From the NCBI GenBank assembly GCA_963837715.1, contig CAWIOF010000004.1, forward strand, positions 186,001 through 250,000: DNA of 64,000 bases, given 5' to 3'. The position numbers were made by a program, and so were the translations under genes. Every line of letters starts with the position of its first letter. Position 1 is the stretch's first letter. Source of the DNA: JANYLB01 sp963837715 (lineage in GTDB: Bacteria > Actinomycetota > Acidimicrobiia > IMCC26256 > JANYLB01). Of the stretch, positions 1 to 10,066 are shown one piece after another. Below the pieces are notes generated by a model. It was not told where the DNA came from and did not search any database. It saw only the letters and a program-made list of their open reading frames with translations.

Positions 1-293
<293 letters not shown>

Positions 294-300
294 CCACGCG

Positions 301-1195
301 GTGAGCGACCCCGGGCGCCCGTGGTTCGGGCTCTTCCTGCCCCAGATGCGGATGAGCTTCGACACGATCCTCGAGCGCACGCTCGTCGCCGAGGCCGCCG
401 GATTCGACTCCGTGTGGCTCATGGACCACCTCGCACCGCCCGCCGCTCCCGACCAGGATTCCTTCGAGGGGTGGACCCTCGCCGCGGCACTCGCAGCCCG
501 GACGTCGACCATCCGCATCGGCCATCTCGTGACCTGCGACCCGTTCCGACATCCCGCAGTGCTCGCGAAGATGGTCGCGACCGTCGACGTGATCAGCAAC
601 GGTCGGGTGGAGCTCGGGATCGGCTGGGGCTCGGTGCCGGAGGAGCTGCGGACGTTCGGCATCGGCGAGACCTCCTCCCTGGCGCGGGCGAGTCGGTTGC
701 GGGAGTCGCTCGAGGTGTGCGCGCTCATGCTGGCGGGCGATCGGTTCGACTACGCCGGCGAGCACTTCCGACTCGAGGGCGCCATCGGGCGGCCGGTGCC
801 TGTCCAGGCCCACGTTCCGATCCACATCGGCGGCGCGGGTCCGACGCTGACGATGCCGCTGGTGCGCGACTTCGCCGACTGGTGGAACTGCCCCTCCTAC
901 GGCGTCGACCGCCTGCACGAGCTCCGGCCGCTCGCGGGCGATGCCCGGATCTCGGTGCAACGACCGATCGGACTCGCGCTCGACGACTCCTCCCGGGCCG
1001 AAACAGTCGCGATGTCGGAACGCCGCTTCGGCGCGTGGGGCGGGCTCGTCGCCGGCTCCGCATCGGAGGTCGTCGACCGGTTGGCGGCCGACGTGATGGC
1101 GGGCGCAGAGGGCTTCGTCCTCCCGTTCACCGACTTCGGCGACTCCCGCGACGCTCGAGCACTTCATGACGGCGGTGGCACCCACCGTCGGTTGA
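301..1195 (+). CDS. LLM-class flavin/F420-dependent oxidoreductase with a one-base frameshift near 1144
   Basis: GTG start 7 nt after the pgi stop. The N-terminus (WFGLFLPQM, then EAAGFDSVWLMDH) and the central GRVELGIGWG motif are typical of the luciferase-like TIM-barrel family; in actinobacteria many members use F420, but the cofactor cannot be read from sequence alone. The uninterrupted frame runs on to 1224 with a tail unlike the family. Removing one base around 1144-1147 restores a normal C-terminus (DPATLEHFMTAVAPTVG) ending at 1195, for about 297 residues. I therefore place the gene end at 1195 and treat the shift as a probable sequence error, though a real mutation is possible. Substrate unknown. 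Confidence 0.75.
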
Positions 1196-1227
1196 ACGCG
1201 CGTCGGCCGGGGCCGCGCGCCTGACGC

Positions 1228-2718
1228 TCAGGTACGCGGGAACCCGAGATCGGGTCGCCCGCCGGCCGCAGGGTCTTCCCATCGGCTCGTCACGACCTTG
1301 CCCCGCGTGTAGAAGTGCACCCCTTCGGTGCCGTGCACGTGGGTGTCGCCGAACAGGCTCTGCTTCGAACCACCGAACGAGTAGTAGGCCATCGGCACCG
1401 GGATCGGGACGTTCACGCCGACCATTCCCGCGTCGGCCTCGTGGACGAACCGCCGAGCCGCGCCACCGTCGCGGGTGAACACCGCCGCACCGTTCGCGTA
1501 GGGGTTGTCGGCGAGGAGCGCGATCGCGTCGGCGTAGGTGTCGACGCGCACGACCGACAACACCGGACCGAAGATCTCGTCGGTGTAGATCGACATCGAC
1601 GGCGTGACCCGGTCGAACAGGCAGGGCCCGACGAAGAACCCGTCGGCGTGCCCGGCCACGTCGACCCGGCGCCCGTCGACCACGAGTTGCGCCCCTTCGG
1701 CGACGCCGGCATCGACGTACCCGACGACCCGGTCCCGGTGCACCGCGGTGACCAGTGGCCCCATCTCGGACTGCTCGTCGAGGCTGGGCCCGACGCGCAC
1801 ATCGCGCGTCCGCTCGGCGATCGCCTCGACGAGTCGGTCGCCGGCCGCACCGACCGCTACGACGACCGAGATCGCCATGCAACGTTCGCCTGCGGAGCCG
1901 AATCCGGCGCTCACCGCGGCGTCGGCGGCCTGGCCGAGATCTGCATCTGGGAGCACCACCATGTGGTTCTTCGCACCGCCGAGTGCCTGCACCCGCTTGC
2001 CCGCGGCGGCAGCCGTCTCGTACACGTGCCGGGCGATCGGTGTGGACCCCACGAAGCTGACCGCCCGGATCCCCGGATGCACCAGCAGCGCGTCGACCGA
2101 CTCCGCGTCGCCCTGCACGACCGAGAACACCCCGGGCGGCAAGCCCGCTTCCGCCCACAACTCGGCGATGAGCAACGACGCCGACGGATCGCGCTCGCTC
2201 GGCTTCAGGATGAATGCGTTCCCGCAGGCGATCGCGATGGGGAACATCCACATCGGGACCATGGCCGGGAAGTTGAAGGGCGTGATCCCGGCGACCACCC
2301 CGAGCGGCTGGCGGATCGACGAGACGTCGGTCCCGGTCGAGACGTTCTCGGAGAACCCGCCCTTCAGGAGGTGGGGGATCCCGCACGCGAACTCGACGAC
2401 CTCCTGGCCCCGTGCGACCTCGCCGAGGGCATCGGAGAACACCTTGCCGTGTTCACGGCTGATCGCGCGGGCGAGATCGTCGCGACGGGCTTCGAGGAGC
2501 TCACGGAACGCGAACAGGATCCTGGCTCGACGAGCGATCGGCACCTCGCGCCACTCGGTGAACGCCGCGCCGGCCCGCTCCACCGCCAGGTCGACGGTCG
2601 CGAGATCAGCGAGCGCCACCTCCGCCTGCACGCTCCCCGTCGCGGGATCGAACACATCACCGCAACGGCCCGCGGTCTCGTACGGCTTGCCGTCGATCCA
2701 GTGTCCGATCGTGCGCAT
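1228..2718 (-). CDS. mmsA: Methylmalonate-semialdehyde dehydrogenase (CoA-acylating)
   Basis: 496 residues, the usual family length. It oxidises methylmalonate or malonate semialdehyde to propionyl- or acetyl-CoA. The hallmarks are the NFPAMVPMWMFP stretch, the catalytic Cys280 in GSAGERCMA, and ALGGAKNH in place of the general-base Glu motif of hydrolytic aldehyde dehydrogenases, which is characteristic of the CoA-acylating branch. ATG at 2718 has a good GGAGG ribosome site about 9 nt upstream; the longer upstream frame is only readthrough into potC. It lies 23 nt downstream of potC in the same direction, so it is probably the last gene of the pot operon. In this context it could act on a semialdehyde from polyamine or beta-alanine breakdown (inference). 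Confidence 0.9.
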   Translation of the reverse strand: MRTIGHWIDGKPYETAGRCGDVFDPATGSVQAEVALADLATVDLAVERAGAAFTEWREVPIARRARILFAFRELLEARRDDLARAISREHGKVFSDALGEVARGQEVVEFACGIPHLLKGGFSENVSTGTDVSSIRQPLGVVAGITPFNFPAMVPMWMFPIAIACGNAFILKPSERDPSASLLIAELWAEAGLPPGVFSVVQGDAESVDALLVHPGIRAVSFVGSTPIARHVYETAAAAGKRVQALGGAKNHMVVLPDADLGQAADAAVSAGFGSAGERCMAISVVVAVGAAGDRLVEAIAERTRDVRVGPSLDEQSEMGPLVTAVHRDRVVGYVDAGVAEGAQLVVDGRRVDVAGHADGFFVGPCLFDRVTPSMSIYTDEIFGPVLSVVRVDTYADAIALLADNPYANGAAVFTRDGGAARRFVHEADAGMVGVNVPIPVPMAYYSFGGSKQSLFGDTHVHGTEGVHFYTRGKVVTSRWEDPAAGGRPDLGFPRT

Positions 2719-2741
2719 CACGTCACCCTCCCACGGTCGAC

Positions 2742-3596
2742 TCAGCCACCGGCCAGCCGGCGCTGCCGGCGCTGTCCCAGGAGCGTCGACACCACCAGGA
2801 CGGTGATGCTGGCGAACAGGATGATCGTCGCGAGCACGTTGATCTGAGGCGGGGTCGCAGTGCGCGACTGGCCGAAGATCCGGATCGGAAAGGTCTGCTC
2901 GGTCGGGCCGGCGACGAAGTACGTGATGATGAAGTCGTCGATCGAGAGCGCGAACGACAGGAGTCCGGCGGCGAGGATCCCGGGCACGATGAGCGGCAGC
3001 GTGACCTTGAGGAACGTTCGGGTCGGAGGGGCACCGAGGTCCATCGCGGCGTCTTCGAGCGTCCAGTCGAAGCCCCGGATCCGCGCCTTCACCGTGAGCG
3101 CGACGTAGCTCACGCAGAACATGATGTTGGCGATGAGGATCGTCACGAACCCGAGCTGGAACGAGATGTTGAACAACACGAGGTGCGGTTCGATGAACAG
3201 GGTGAGCAACGACGCGCCGAGCACGATCTCGGGAGCTGTCAGCGGCAGGACGAGCAGGTAGTTGATCGCGTTCCCACCGCGGAAGCGGTAGCGAACGAGC
3301 GCGATCGCGACGAACGTCCCGAGAACGGTCGCGATGATCATCGCGAGGAACGCGATCTTGAGGCTGAGGAACAACGCGTCGACGAGGCCCTGGTCGGCGA
3401 AGGGGTGCAGCCAGTTCTCGAACGTGAACTGCTGCCACACCGCGTTGAACCGGCCCTTGGGCTGGTTGAAGCTGAACAGCACGATCACGAAGATGGGGGC
3501 GAACAGGTAGAGGAGGGCGAGCCCGGCCGCCGTGTTGATCAGCCCGCGGCCGACGCGCCCGCCCGGTGAGGTGACGGTGCCGCTGGTCTCACTCAC
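2742..3596 (-). CDS. potC: Polyamine ABC transporter permease PotC-like
   Basis: 284 residues with about six hydrophobic segments; the first (LALLYLFAPIFVIVLFSF) follows a short cytoplasmic tail. The conserved EAA loop reads LEDAAMDLGAPPTRTFLKV near residue 190, the contact site for the ATPase. This is one half of the inner-membrane channel of a spermidine/putrescine-type importer. The start overlaps the potB stop by 4 nt (ATGA), indicating translational coupling. Substrate assignment rests on family resemblance and on the adjacent polyamine-catabolism-like genes. Confidence 0.9.
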   Translation of the reverse strand: MSETSGTVTSPGGRVGRGLINTAAGLALLYLFAPIFVIVLFSFNQPKGRFNAVWQQFTFENWLHPFADQGLVDALFLSLKIAFLAMIIATVLGTFVAIALVRYRFRGGNAINYLLVLPLTAPEIVLGASLLTLFIEPHLVLFNISFQLGFVTILIANIMFCVSYVALTVKARIRGFDWTLEDAAMDLGAPPTRTFLKVTLPLIVPGILAAGLLSFALSIDDFIITYFVAGPTEQTFPIRIFGQSRTATPPQINVLATIILFASITVLVVSTLLGQRRQRRLAGG

Positions 3597-4462
3597 GCGA
3601 GATCCTCCGTACCCAGCGCGCGGGCATAGATGGTCACGATCAGCAGCACGATCGCCATGAACACGAACGACAGTGCCGCCGCGACCGGGTAGTCGACCTG
3701 CACGAGGAACTGGTTCTGGACGACGTTGCCGATCATCGTCGTCTTCGTGCTCCCGAGGTAGTACGCGTTCACGAAGTCGCCCGCAGCCGGGATGAACACG
3801 AGCAGGCTCCCGGCGAAGACGCCTGGGAGCGAGAGCGGGAAGACGACGCGCCGGAACGCACCCCAGGTGTTCGTGTAGAGATCACGCGACGCGTCGATGA
3901 GCCGGGGATCGATCTTCTCCAGCGCGACGTAGATCGGCAGCACCATGAAGGGGAGGAAGTTGTAGGTGAGCCCACCGACCACCGCGATCGGCCGCCGCAA
4001 CAGTCCTTCGCCTGCGGCGAGGATGCCCACGGTCCGGAGCACCGAGACGACGAATCCCTCGTTGCCGAGGATCGTCTTCCAGGCCAACGTCCGGATCAGG
4101 AAGTTGGTGAAGAAGGGCACGACCACCAGGCCGAGCATCAGGTTCTTCCAGCGACCACCGCGGAACGCGATCACGTAGGCCAGCGGGTATGCGATCAGCA
4201 GCGCGGCCAGGGTGGCGAACGCCGCGTAGAGGAACGACCGGTAGAACTGGTCGCCGAATCGGGAGAACGCATCCCCGTAGTTGGCCCACTCCCAGCTGAA
4301 GCTGGGATCGGAGAAGCGACTCTCAGAGCTCGACAGCGACATCCGGAAGAGCGTGTAGAGCGGGAAGAAGAAGAACAGGAAGAGGAAGATCATCCCCGGG
4401 CCGAGCAGCGCCCACGGCGCGACCTTGGCCCGCTTTCGTCCTTCGTCGTCGCGATCAGCCAT
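3593..4462 (-). CDS. potB: Polyamine ABC transporter permease PotB-like
   Basis: 289 residues, second permease subunit of the importer. A basic N-terminus (DEGRKRAKVAPW) precedes a strong first membrane helix (LLGPGMIFLFLFFFFPLYTL is its core), with further helices and an EAA-type loop (LIDASRDLYTNTWGAFRRVV) near residue 190. ATG at 4462 lies 12 nt after the potD stop, and its own stop overlaps the potC start. It pairs with PotC to form the translocation pore energised by PotA. Confidence 0.9.
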   Translation of the reverse strand: MADRDDEGRKRAKVAPWALLGPGMIFLFLFFFFPLYTLFRMSLSSSESRFSDPSFSWEWANYGDAFSRFGDQFYRSFLYAAFATLAALLIAYPLAYVIAFRGGRWKNLMLGLVVVPFFTNFLIRTLAWKTILGNEGFVVSVLRTVGILAAGEGLLRRPIAVVGGLTYNFLPFMVLPIYVALEKIDPRLIDASRDLYTNTWGAFRRVVFPLSLPGVFAGSLLVFIPAAGDFVNAYYLGSTKTTMIGNVVQNQFLVQVDYPVAAALSFVFMAIVLLIVTIYARALGTEDLA

Positions 4463-4474
4463 GCGCGGTGCCGG

Positions 4475-5686
4475 TCAGCCCGATCCGCTGATCTCGGCGA
4501 AGCGGTTGTCGAACTTCACTTCCTCGGCCTCGCCGAGCGGACCGAAGATGTTGAGGGTCGCGAGGAACTCGTCGGTCGGGACGACCAACGGGTTGTCGGC
4601 GAGCTTCGCCGCGTCGCCTCCCATCGCCCTGAGCTCGTCGGCGACTCCGACGACCGGCGAGATGTACTGGATGTACGACATGAGCTTGGCCGCGTTGGCC
4701 GGGTCGTAGAAGAAGTTGATGAACTCCGTGGCCTGGGCCGCCTTCTCGGAGGTGTACGGGATCATGAAGTTGTCGGACCACAGCATGCCGCCGGAGTCGG
4801 GGATCACGAACCGTACGTCGGGGTTGTCGACGGTGATCTGCGCGACGTCGCCGGACCAGGCGATGGCCGCGGCGATGTCGCCGTTGCCCAGGTCGCCGAC
4901 GTACTCGTTGCCGGTGAACTGTGTGATGTCGCCGTCGTCGACGGCCTTCTGCAGCTTGTCGAACGCGGGCTCGGCGGCCTGGTAGCTCGGGTCGTCGGTG
5001 CTGGCGCCCGTCGCGAGCATGAACAGGCCCACCGTGTCGCGCATCTCGCTCAGGGCGGTCTTCGTGCCCGGTGCGTCGAGGAAGTCGTCGATCGTCCGGA
5101 TCTCCTTGCCGGTCGTGCCGATGTTGTAGGCGATCCCGGTCTCGCCGCTCGCCCACGGTGCGCTGTACTTGCGGCCGGGGTCGAAGGACGGATTCGCGAG
5201 CGCCGGGCTCATGTTCGCCTTGTTCGGGAACTTCGCCTCGACGAGGGGTTGGGCCCACTTCACCTGGTTGATGATGCGGTTCGCCATCCAGTCGGTGAGC
5301 ACGAACCCGTCGGTGTCGATGCTCTGGTCCTTGCTGAGGTTCGGACGGATCTTGGCGAAGTACTCGTTGTTGTCGTTGACGTCTTCGCGGTAGTCGACCG
5401 AGATGCCCGTGGCCTGCTCGAACTCCTTCAGGAGCGGCTTGTCCATGTAGCTCGTCCAGTTCGAGATGGCGATGCCCTTGCTCCCGCCGCCTCCGCTGCC
5501 ACTACTTCCGCTGCTGTCGCCATCGGAACCACAGGCGGCGAGCAACGCCGGCCCGAACGCGACGGCACCGAGTGCGATGCCGGCCCGCTCGAGGAAGCGG
5601 CGTCGGGTCAGTGGACCCGACGTCATCGCACCCATCGTCGAGAACGGTCCGGGCTCCGGGGAGCGGGGTGGGCGTCGGTCGGTCAT
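4475..5686 (-). CDS. potD: Spermidine/putrescine-binding lipoprotein, Tat-type signal
   Basis: 403 residues from ATG 5686, chosen because this ATG overlaps the potA TGA (ATGA) and follows a GAGAGGA ribosome site; the longer frame to 5815 is a shadow. The N-terminus has a twin-arginine motif (TRRRFL, residues 27-32), a hydrophobic stretch and a lipobox LLAAC with Cys52 as the likely lipid anchor. The mature part begins with a Ser/Gly linker and then SNWTSYMDKPLLKEFEQATG, typical of the extracellular PotD/PotF substrate-binding family. It should deliver polyamine to PotBC outside the membrane. Substrate specificity cannot be read with certainty. Confidence 0.9.
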   Translation of the reverse strand: MTDRRPPRSPEPGPFSTMGAMTSGPLTRRRFLERAGIALGAVAFGPALLAACGSDGDSSGSSGSGGGGSKGIAISNWTSYMDKPLLKEFEQATGISVDYREDVNDNNEYFAKIRPNLSKDQSIDTDGFVLTDWMANRIINQVKWAQPLVEAKFPNKANMSPALANPSFDPGRKYSAPWASGETGIAYNIGTTGKEIRTIDDFLDAPGTKTALSEMRDTVGLFMLATGASTDDPSYQAAEPAFDKLQKAVDDGDITQFTGNEYVGDLGNGDIAAAIAWSGDVAQITVDNPDVRFVIPDSGGMLWSDNFMIPYTSEKAAQATEFINFFYDPANAAKLMSYIQYISPVVGVADELRAMGGDAAKLADNPLVVPTDEFLATLNIFGPLGEAEEVKFDNRFAEISGSG

Positions 5687-6867
5687 TGATCTGATCCTCT
5701 CGGTGGAGCGGCGGCTGCCGCACTGAGTTCGGCGATCTCGAGCTCTTCCGGCGATGCGACGTAGCGAGGTTCGGAGTGCAACAGGACCGCGGTCTCGGGT
5801 TCCCAGGTGATCCACAGCGGATCACCGGGACGGATCATCGGCAGCTCTTCATCGGGTCCGATGTGCGCGACGACCGCGCTCCCGTCGGACGCCTCGAGCG
5901 CGACGCGGACGACCGGGCCCTGGAAGACGAGGTCGAGGACCGTCGCCGGCACACCGACCCGGGACCCCTCGGGCGCCGCCAGTGCGAGCTGCACCCGTTC
6001 GGGGCGGACCATGAGGGTGGCGTCGGATCCGGGAACCATCCCGGCGTCGGGAACGGTGACCCGGTGCGCGCCCGCGAAGGTCGCGACCGTCTGGTCGCCT
6101 TCTCTCCCGTTCACGGTGACCGGGAGCAGGTTGGCCATCCCGATGAATCCGGCGACGAACACCGACGAAGGGTTCTGGTAGATCTCCTCGGGCGTCCCGA
6201 TCTGTTCGACCCGACCTTCGCTCATGACCGCGATCCGGTCGCTCATGGTGAGCGCCTCTTCCTGGTCGTGGGTCACGAACACGAAGGTGATCCCGACCTC
6301 GCGCTGGATCCGCTTCAGCTCGATCTGCATCACCTGACGGAGCTTGAGGTCGAGGGCGCCGAGCGGTTCGTCGAGCAGGAGCGCGCTCGGGTAGTTGACG
6401 AGGGCGCGCGCCAGGGCGACACGCTGTTGCTGGCCTCCGGAGAGCTGCGCGGGTTTGCGCTTCCCGAAGTCGCCGAGGCGCACGACACCGAGCATCTCGT
6501 CGACCCGCTTCGCGATCTCCGCCTTGGCGACGCGTTTCGAACGCAGGCCGAACGCGATGTTGTCCCACACGTTCATGTGGGGGAAGAGGGCGTACTGCTG
6601 GAAGACCGTGTTCACGTTCCGCTTGTACGGCGGGACCCGGGAGACGTCACTGCCCTCGAGGCGGACCGCGCCTTCTGTGGGCTGCTCGAATCCGGCGATC
6701 ATCCGCAGGGTGGTGGTCTTGCCGCAGCCGGAGGGACCCAGCATCGAGAAGAACTCGCCCCGACGGATCCCGAAGTGGGCGTCGTCGACCGCGACGAATG
6801 CGTCGAATCGCTTGGTGACGTGGTCGATCTCGATGACCGTGTCGTCCGCGGGATCCGCGTCGACCAT
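5683..6867 (-). CDS. potA: Polyamine ABC transporter ATP-binding protein
   Basis: 394 residues, first gene of the leftward pot operon. Walker A GPSGCGKTT (residues 44-52), signature LSGGQQQRVALARAL (about 143), Walker B ALLLDEPLGALD (about 163) and the H-loop HDQEEAL are all intact. The last 130 residues form a TOBE-type regulatory domain, as in PotA/MalK-like ATPases. The stop codon overlaps the potD start. A GGGAGGGA stretch lies about 14 nt before the ATG. Powers import through PotB/PotC. Confidence 0.92.
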   Translation of the reverse strand: MVDADPADDTVIEIDHVTKRFDAFVAVDDAHFGIRRGEFFSMLGPSGCGKTTTLRMIAGFEQPTEGAVRLEGSDVSRVPPYKRNVNTVFQQYALFPHMNVWDNIAFGLRSKRVAKAEIAKRVDEMLGVVRLGDFGKRKPAQLSGGQQQRVALARALVNYPSALLLDEPLGALDLKLRQVMQIELKRIQREVGITFVFVTHDQEEALTMSDRIAVMSEGRVEQIGTPEEIYQNPSSVFVAGFIGMANLLPVTVNGREGDQTVATFAGAHRVTVPDAGMVPGSDATLMVRPERVQLALAAPEGSRVGVPATVLDLVFQGPVVRVALEASDGSAVVAHIGPDEELPMIRPGDPLWITWEPETAVLLHSEPRYVASPEELEIAELSAAAAAPPRGSDQ

Positions 6868-7135
6868 GGGTGCGCTCAGCGTCCCTCCCAGCCCCCCGGC
6901 TCCGAACCAATCTCCGTGCTGCCGTGCCGCAGAATCTCAGAAGCGACGGCAATGACGCAAGCGATACGCGGAGAAACCGCCCGTGTTCGACGGAATCCCT
7001 TGCGAGTATCGCCTCCAACCACGCAGAATCGTTGTCAACGGGCGGAACCCCCTACGCTTTTCGAGTCTGCGCAGTCACTGTGCTTCCCGTCACCACCGGC
7101 CGCTCGAGGCCGCAGAAGGAGCGAGGACGAGACCC
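6868..7135. promoter_or_regulatory. Divergent intergenic region between the pot operon and the aldehyde dehydrogenase gene
   Basis: 268 bp without a convincing gene separate two divergent transcription units of related function, so promoters for both should lie here. On the plus strand TTGTCA (7032-7037) and TACGCT (7053-7058) resemble -35 and -10 boxes, but the 15-bp spacing is short. No clear operator palindrome was seen. The small frames crossing it lack coding character. Confidence 0.45.
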
Positions 7136-8561
7136 ATGGCCCCCAACGAGAACTTCATCGGCGGCACGTTCGTGGCCTCCAAGAGCGGCCGCACCGACCC
7201 CGTGATCGACCCGGCGACGGGCGAGACGATCGCCGAGGTCCCGAGCAGCGACGCCGCCGACGTCGACGCTGCGGTCTCCGCCGCCGAGGCCGCGTTCGGG
7301 GAGTGGTCCCAGACCACACCCCAGGAGCGGGCCACGATGCTCATCAAGTTCGCCGATGCGCTCGAGGAGCACGGCGACGAGCTCGGTGCGGTCGAGTCGC
7401 GCAACGTGGGCAAGCCCATCTCGGCCATGGGCGAGGAGATCTGGTTCGCGGCCGACAACCTGCGGTTCTTCGGGGGCGCGGTGCGCGCCATGGGTGGCAG
7501 CGCCGACCGGCGAGTACCTCCAGGGGTACACCTCGATGGTCCGACGCGACCCTCTCGGCGTGGTCGCGTCGATCGCGCCGTGGAACTACCCGTTCATGAT
7601 GGCGGTCTGGAAGATCGGGCCCGCCCTCGCGGCGGGCAACACCGTGGTGCTCAAGCCGTCGGAGCTCACGCCGCTCAGCTCGCTGCTGATGGCCGAGTGG
7701 GCCGCCGACATCTTCCCGCCGGGTGTGTTCAACGTGATCTGCGGCCAGGGCGAAGACGCCGGCGCGCCACTCGTCGCCGATCCGCGCGTCGCGCTCGTGT
7801 CGCTCACCGGCGACGTCGCGACGGGCAAGGTGATCGCCAAGGCCGCGGCCGACACCCTCAAGCGGGTGCACCTCGAGCTCGGCGGCAAGGCGCCCGTGAT
7901 CGTGTTCGACGACGCCGACCTCGAAGCCGTGATCCAGGGCATCAAGGTCGCGGGGTACGCGAACGCCGGGCAGGACTGCACGGCCGCGTGTCGCGTCATC
8001 GCCGGTGCCGCGATCCACGACGATCTCGTGGCCGGGCTCTCCGATGCCGTGTCGAGCCTCGTCGTGGGCGATCCGTCGAACGAGGCCACCGAGCTCGGTC
8101 CGGTCGTGTCGGCAGAGCAGCGCGAGCGTGTCGTCGGGATGGTCGACCGCGCGGTGGCGGCGGGCGCCGAGGTCGCGACCGGGGGCAAGAGCCGCTCCGG
8201 GGGTGGGTTCTTCTACGAGCCCTCGGTGATCGTCGGTGCGGCGCAGAGCGACGAGATCATCCAGCGCGAGGTGTTCGGGCCGGTGGTCACCGTGCAACGC
8301 GTCGACGACGAAGCCCAGGCTCTCGCGTGGGCGAACGGCGTCGACTACGGGCTCGCGTCGAGCGTGTGGACGCGCGACGTCGGCCGCGCGATGCGCATGG
8401 CCAAGAACCTGCAGTTCGGGTGCGTGTGGGTCAACGACCACATCCCGATCACCTCTGAGATGCCGCACGGCGGGTACAAGCAATCGGGCTACGGCAAGGA
8501 CATGTCGATCTACTCGATCGAGCACTACACCGAGATCAAGCACGTCATGATCAAACACTGA
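7136..8561 (+). CDS. Aldehyde dehydrogenase, gamma-aminobutyraldehyde-dehydrogenase-like, with a one-base frameshift at 7505
   Basis: The N-terminal frame (MAPNENFIGGTF..) is open to about 7504, and the rest (TGEYLQGYTSMVRRDPLGVV.. to the TGA at 8559-8561) continues in the next frame. Dropping the G at 7505 gives a seamless 474-residue protein. The fold motifs are complete: PWNYPF, the base Glu in LELGGKAP, and the catalytic Cys in NAGQDCTAACR, a form typical of aminobutyraldehyde dehydrogenases that turn 4-aminobutanal into GABA with NAD. It faces the polyamine importer operon, supporting a role in putrescine breakdown. The shift is probably a sequence error; if real the gene is broken. It is followed after 13 nt by a class III aminotransferase gene. 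Confidence 0.82.
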
Positions 8562-8574
8562 GAAGGCTGAACCC

Positions 8575-9930
8575 ATGAGCGACGACCTCAACACGCGCGC
8601 GTCTGAACTGGCCGCCGAAGAGACGAAGAAGCTGATCGACGCGACACCCGCGTCGGGTGCGCTCTACGAGCGGGCCATCCGTTCGTTGCCCCTCGGGGTG
8701 GCGTCGAGCTTCCAGGCCGGTGATCCCTACCCGATCTACGTCGATCACGGTCTCGGGAGCCAGGTGTGGGACGTCGACGGCGTCCAGCGGATCGACTACC
8801 ACAACGGGTTCGGCTGCATGGTGGTGGGTCACGCTCACCCCAAGGTGGTCGAGGCCATCGACCGCGCCGCGCGCTCCGGCACCCACTTCGCCGCGACGAC
8901 CGAGGTCACGGTCGCGTTCGCCGAGGAGCTGTGCCGCCGCTTCGGGCTCGAGCAGGTCCGGTTCGCCAACTCGGGCACCGAGGCCACGATGGACGCGATC
9001 CGCGTGGCGCGAGCCGCGACCGGACGAGACGACATCGTGAAGATCGAGGGCTCGTACCACGGTCACCACGACACCGTGATGTTCTCGGTCGTGCCGAACG
9101 CCGACTCGGTCGGTGGGCTCGAGCACGCACCGACGCTCCCCATGTCGAAGGGCATCCCCGCCGACGTCGCGAACCACACCCGCGTCGTGCCGTTCAACGA
9201 CGCGGCCGCGCTCGACGCGCTCCTCGCCGACCACGCCGACACGACCGCGTGTCTCATCCTCGAACCGGTGATGATGAACATCGGGCTGGTCGAACCCGAA
9301 CCGGGTTACCTCGAAGCGCTGCGCGAGATCTGCACCCGTCGCGGGGTGGTGCTGATCTTCGACGAGGTGAAGAGCGGCGCCACGGTCGCGCCCGGTGGTG
9401 CGACCGAGCGCTACGGCGTCCAGCCCGACCTCGCGTGCTTCGCCAAGGCCATCTGTGGCGGCACCCCCGGTGCTGCCTTCGGAGGCCGGGCCGACCTGAT
9501 GGACATCATCGCCCACGGCGCCGCCCAGCAGGGGACCTTCAACGGCAACCCGCTCATCGCCGCGGCCGGACTGGCGACACTCACCGAGATCCTGACTCCC
9601 GACGCGTACGCGCACCTCAACCACCTCGGGACCCGCCTCGCCACCGGCATCCAGGGCGCGATCGACGAGTACGACATCCCCGCCTACACCGTCGACCTCG
9701 GTGGCAAGGGCGCGATCTCGTTCACCCGCGAGAAGCTGCGGAACTACCGCGACTTCCTGGGCACGAACGGCGCGCTCTACGAGGCGTCGTACCCGTGGGC
9801 CGTGAACCGCGGCATCTTCATGACGCCCGGCAACGAGGAGCAGTGGACCATCTCGGTCCAGCACACCGACGAAGACATCGACCGCTACATCGACGTCTTC
9901 CGCGGCTTCTGCCAAGCCCTCGCTGGTTGA
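8575..9930 (+). CDS. Class III PLP-dependent aminotransferase, glutamate-1-semialdehyde-aminomutase-like
   Basis: 451 residues. PLP-family landmarks: FANSGTEATMDAIRVARAATGR, the GSYHGHHD loop, the acidic FDEVKSGA motif and the Schiff-base Lys291 in FAKAICGG. The GSYHGHHD and QQGTFNGNP motifs place it near glutamate-1-semialdehyde 2,1-aminomutases, but that group also holds many amino-acid and amine transaminases, and this copy sits beside amine catabolism rather than heme genes. It starts 13 nt after the aldehyde dehydrogenase gene, with GAGAAGG just upstream, so the two are probably co-transcribed. Substrate unknown; an amine or amino-acid intermediate of the same pathway is the most economical guess. 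Confidence 0.82.
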   Translation: MSDDLNTRASELAAEETKKLIDATPASGALYERAIRSLPLGVASSFQAGDPYPIYVDHGLGSQVWDVDGVQRIDYHNGFGCMVVGHAHPKVVEAIDRAARSGTHFAATTEVTVAFAEELCRRFGLEQVRFANSGTEATMDAIRVARAATGRDDIVKIEGSYHGHHDTVMFSVVPNADSVGGLEHAPTLPMSKGIPADVANHTRVVPFNDAAALDALLADHADTTACLILEPVMMNIGLVEPEPGYLEALREICTRRGVVLIFDEVKSGATVAPGGATERYGVQPDLACFAKAICGGTPGAAFGGRADLMDIIAHGAAQQGTFNGNPLIAAAGLATLTEILTPDAYAHLNHLGTRLATGIQGAIDEYDIPAYTVDLGGKGAISFTREKLRNYRDFLGTNGALYEASYPWAVNRGIFMTPGNEEQWTISVQHTDEDIDRYIDVFRGFCQALAG

Positions 9931-10066
9931 CTGGCTCGCTGCGGCCCGGCGGCGCAGTGCCTTCGATCCCGGTCGGGCGTCGCCTGCGCTCGCGATGCCC
10001 AAAGGGGTGATGGCCATGGCTGATCACCGCTTCGGCAGGCCGGGTCATGTCGCAAGGGGCGTCTCC

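Noticed and set aside
5687..5815. N-terminal extension of potD by 43 codons
   Set aside because: It would bury most of the overlap inside potA; ATG 5686 has a ribosome site, a 4-nt stop/start overlap and gives a correct signal peptide.
8575..9930. Naming the class III aminotransferase hemL
   Set aside because: Motifs are shared by several activities and the neighbours are amine-catabolism genes.
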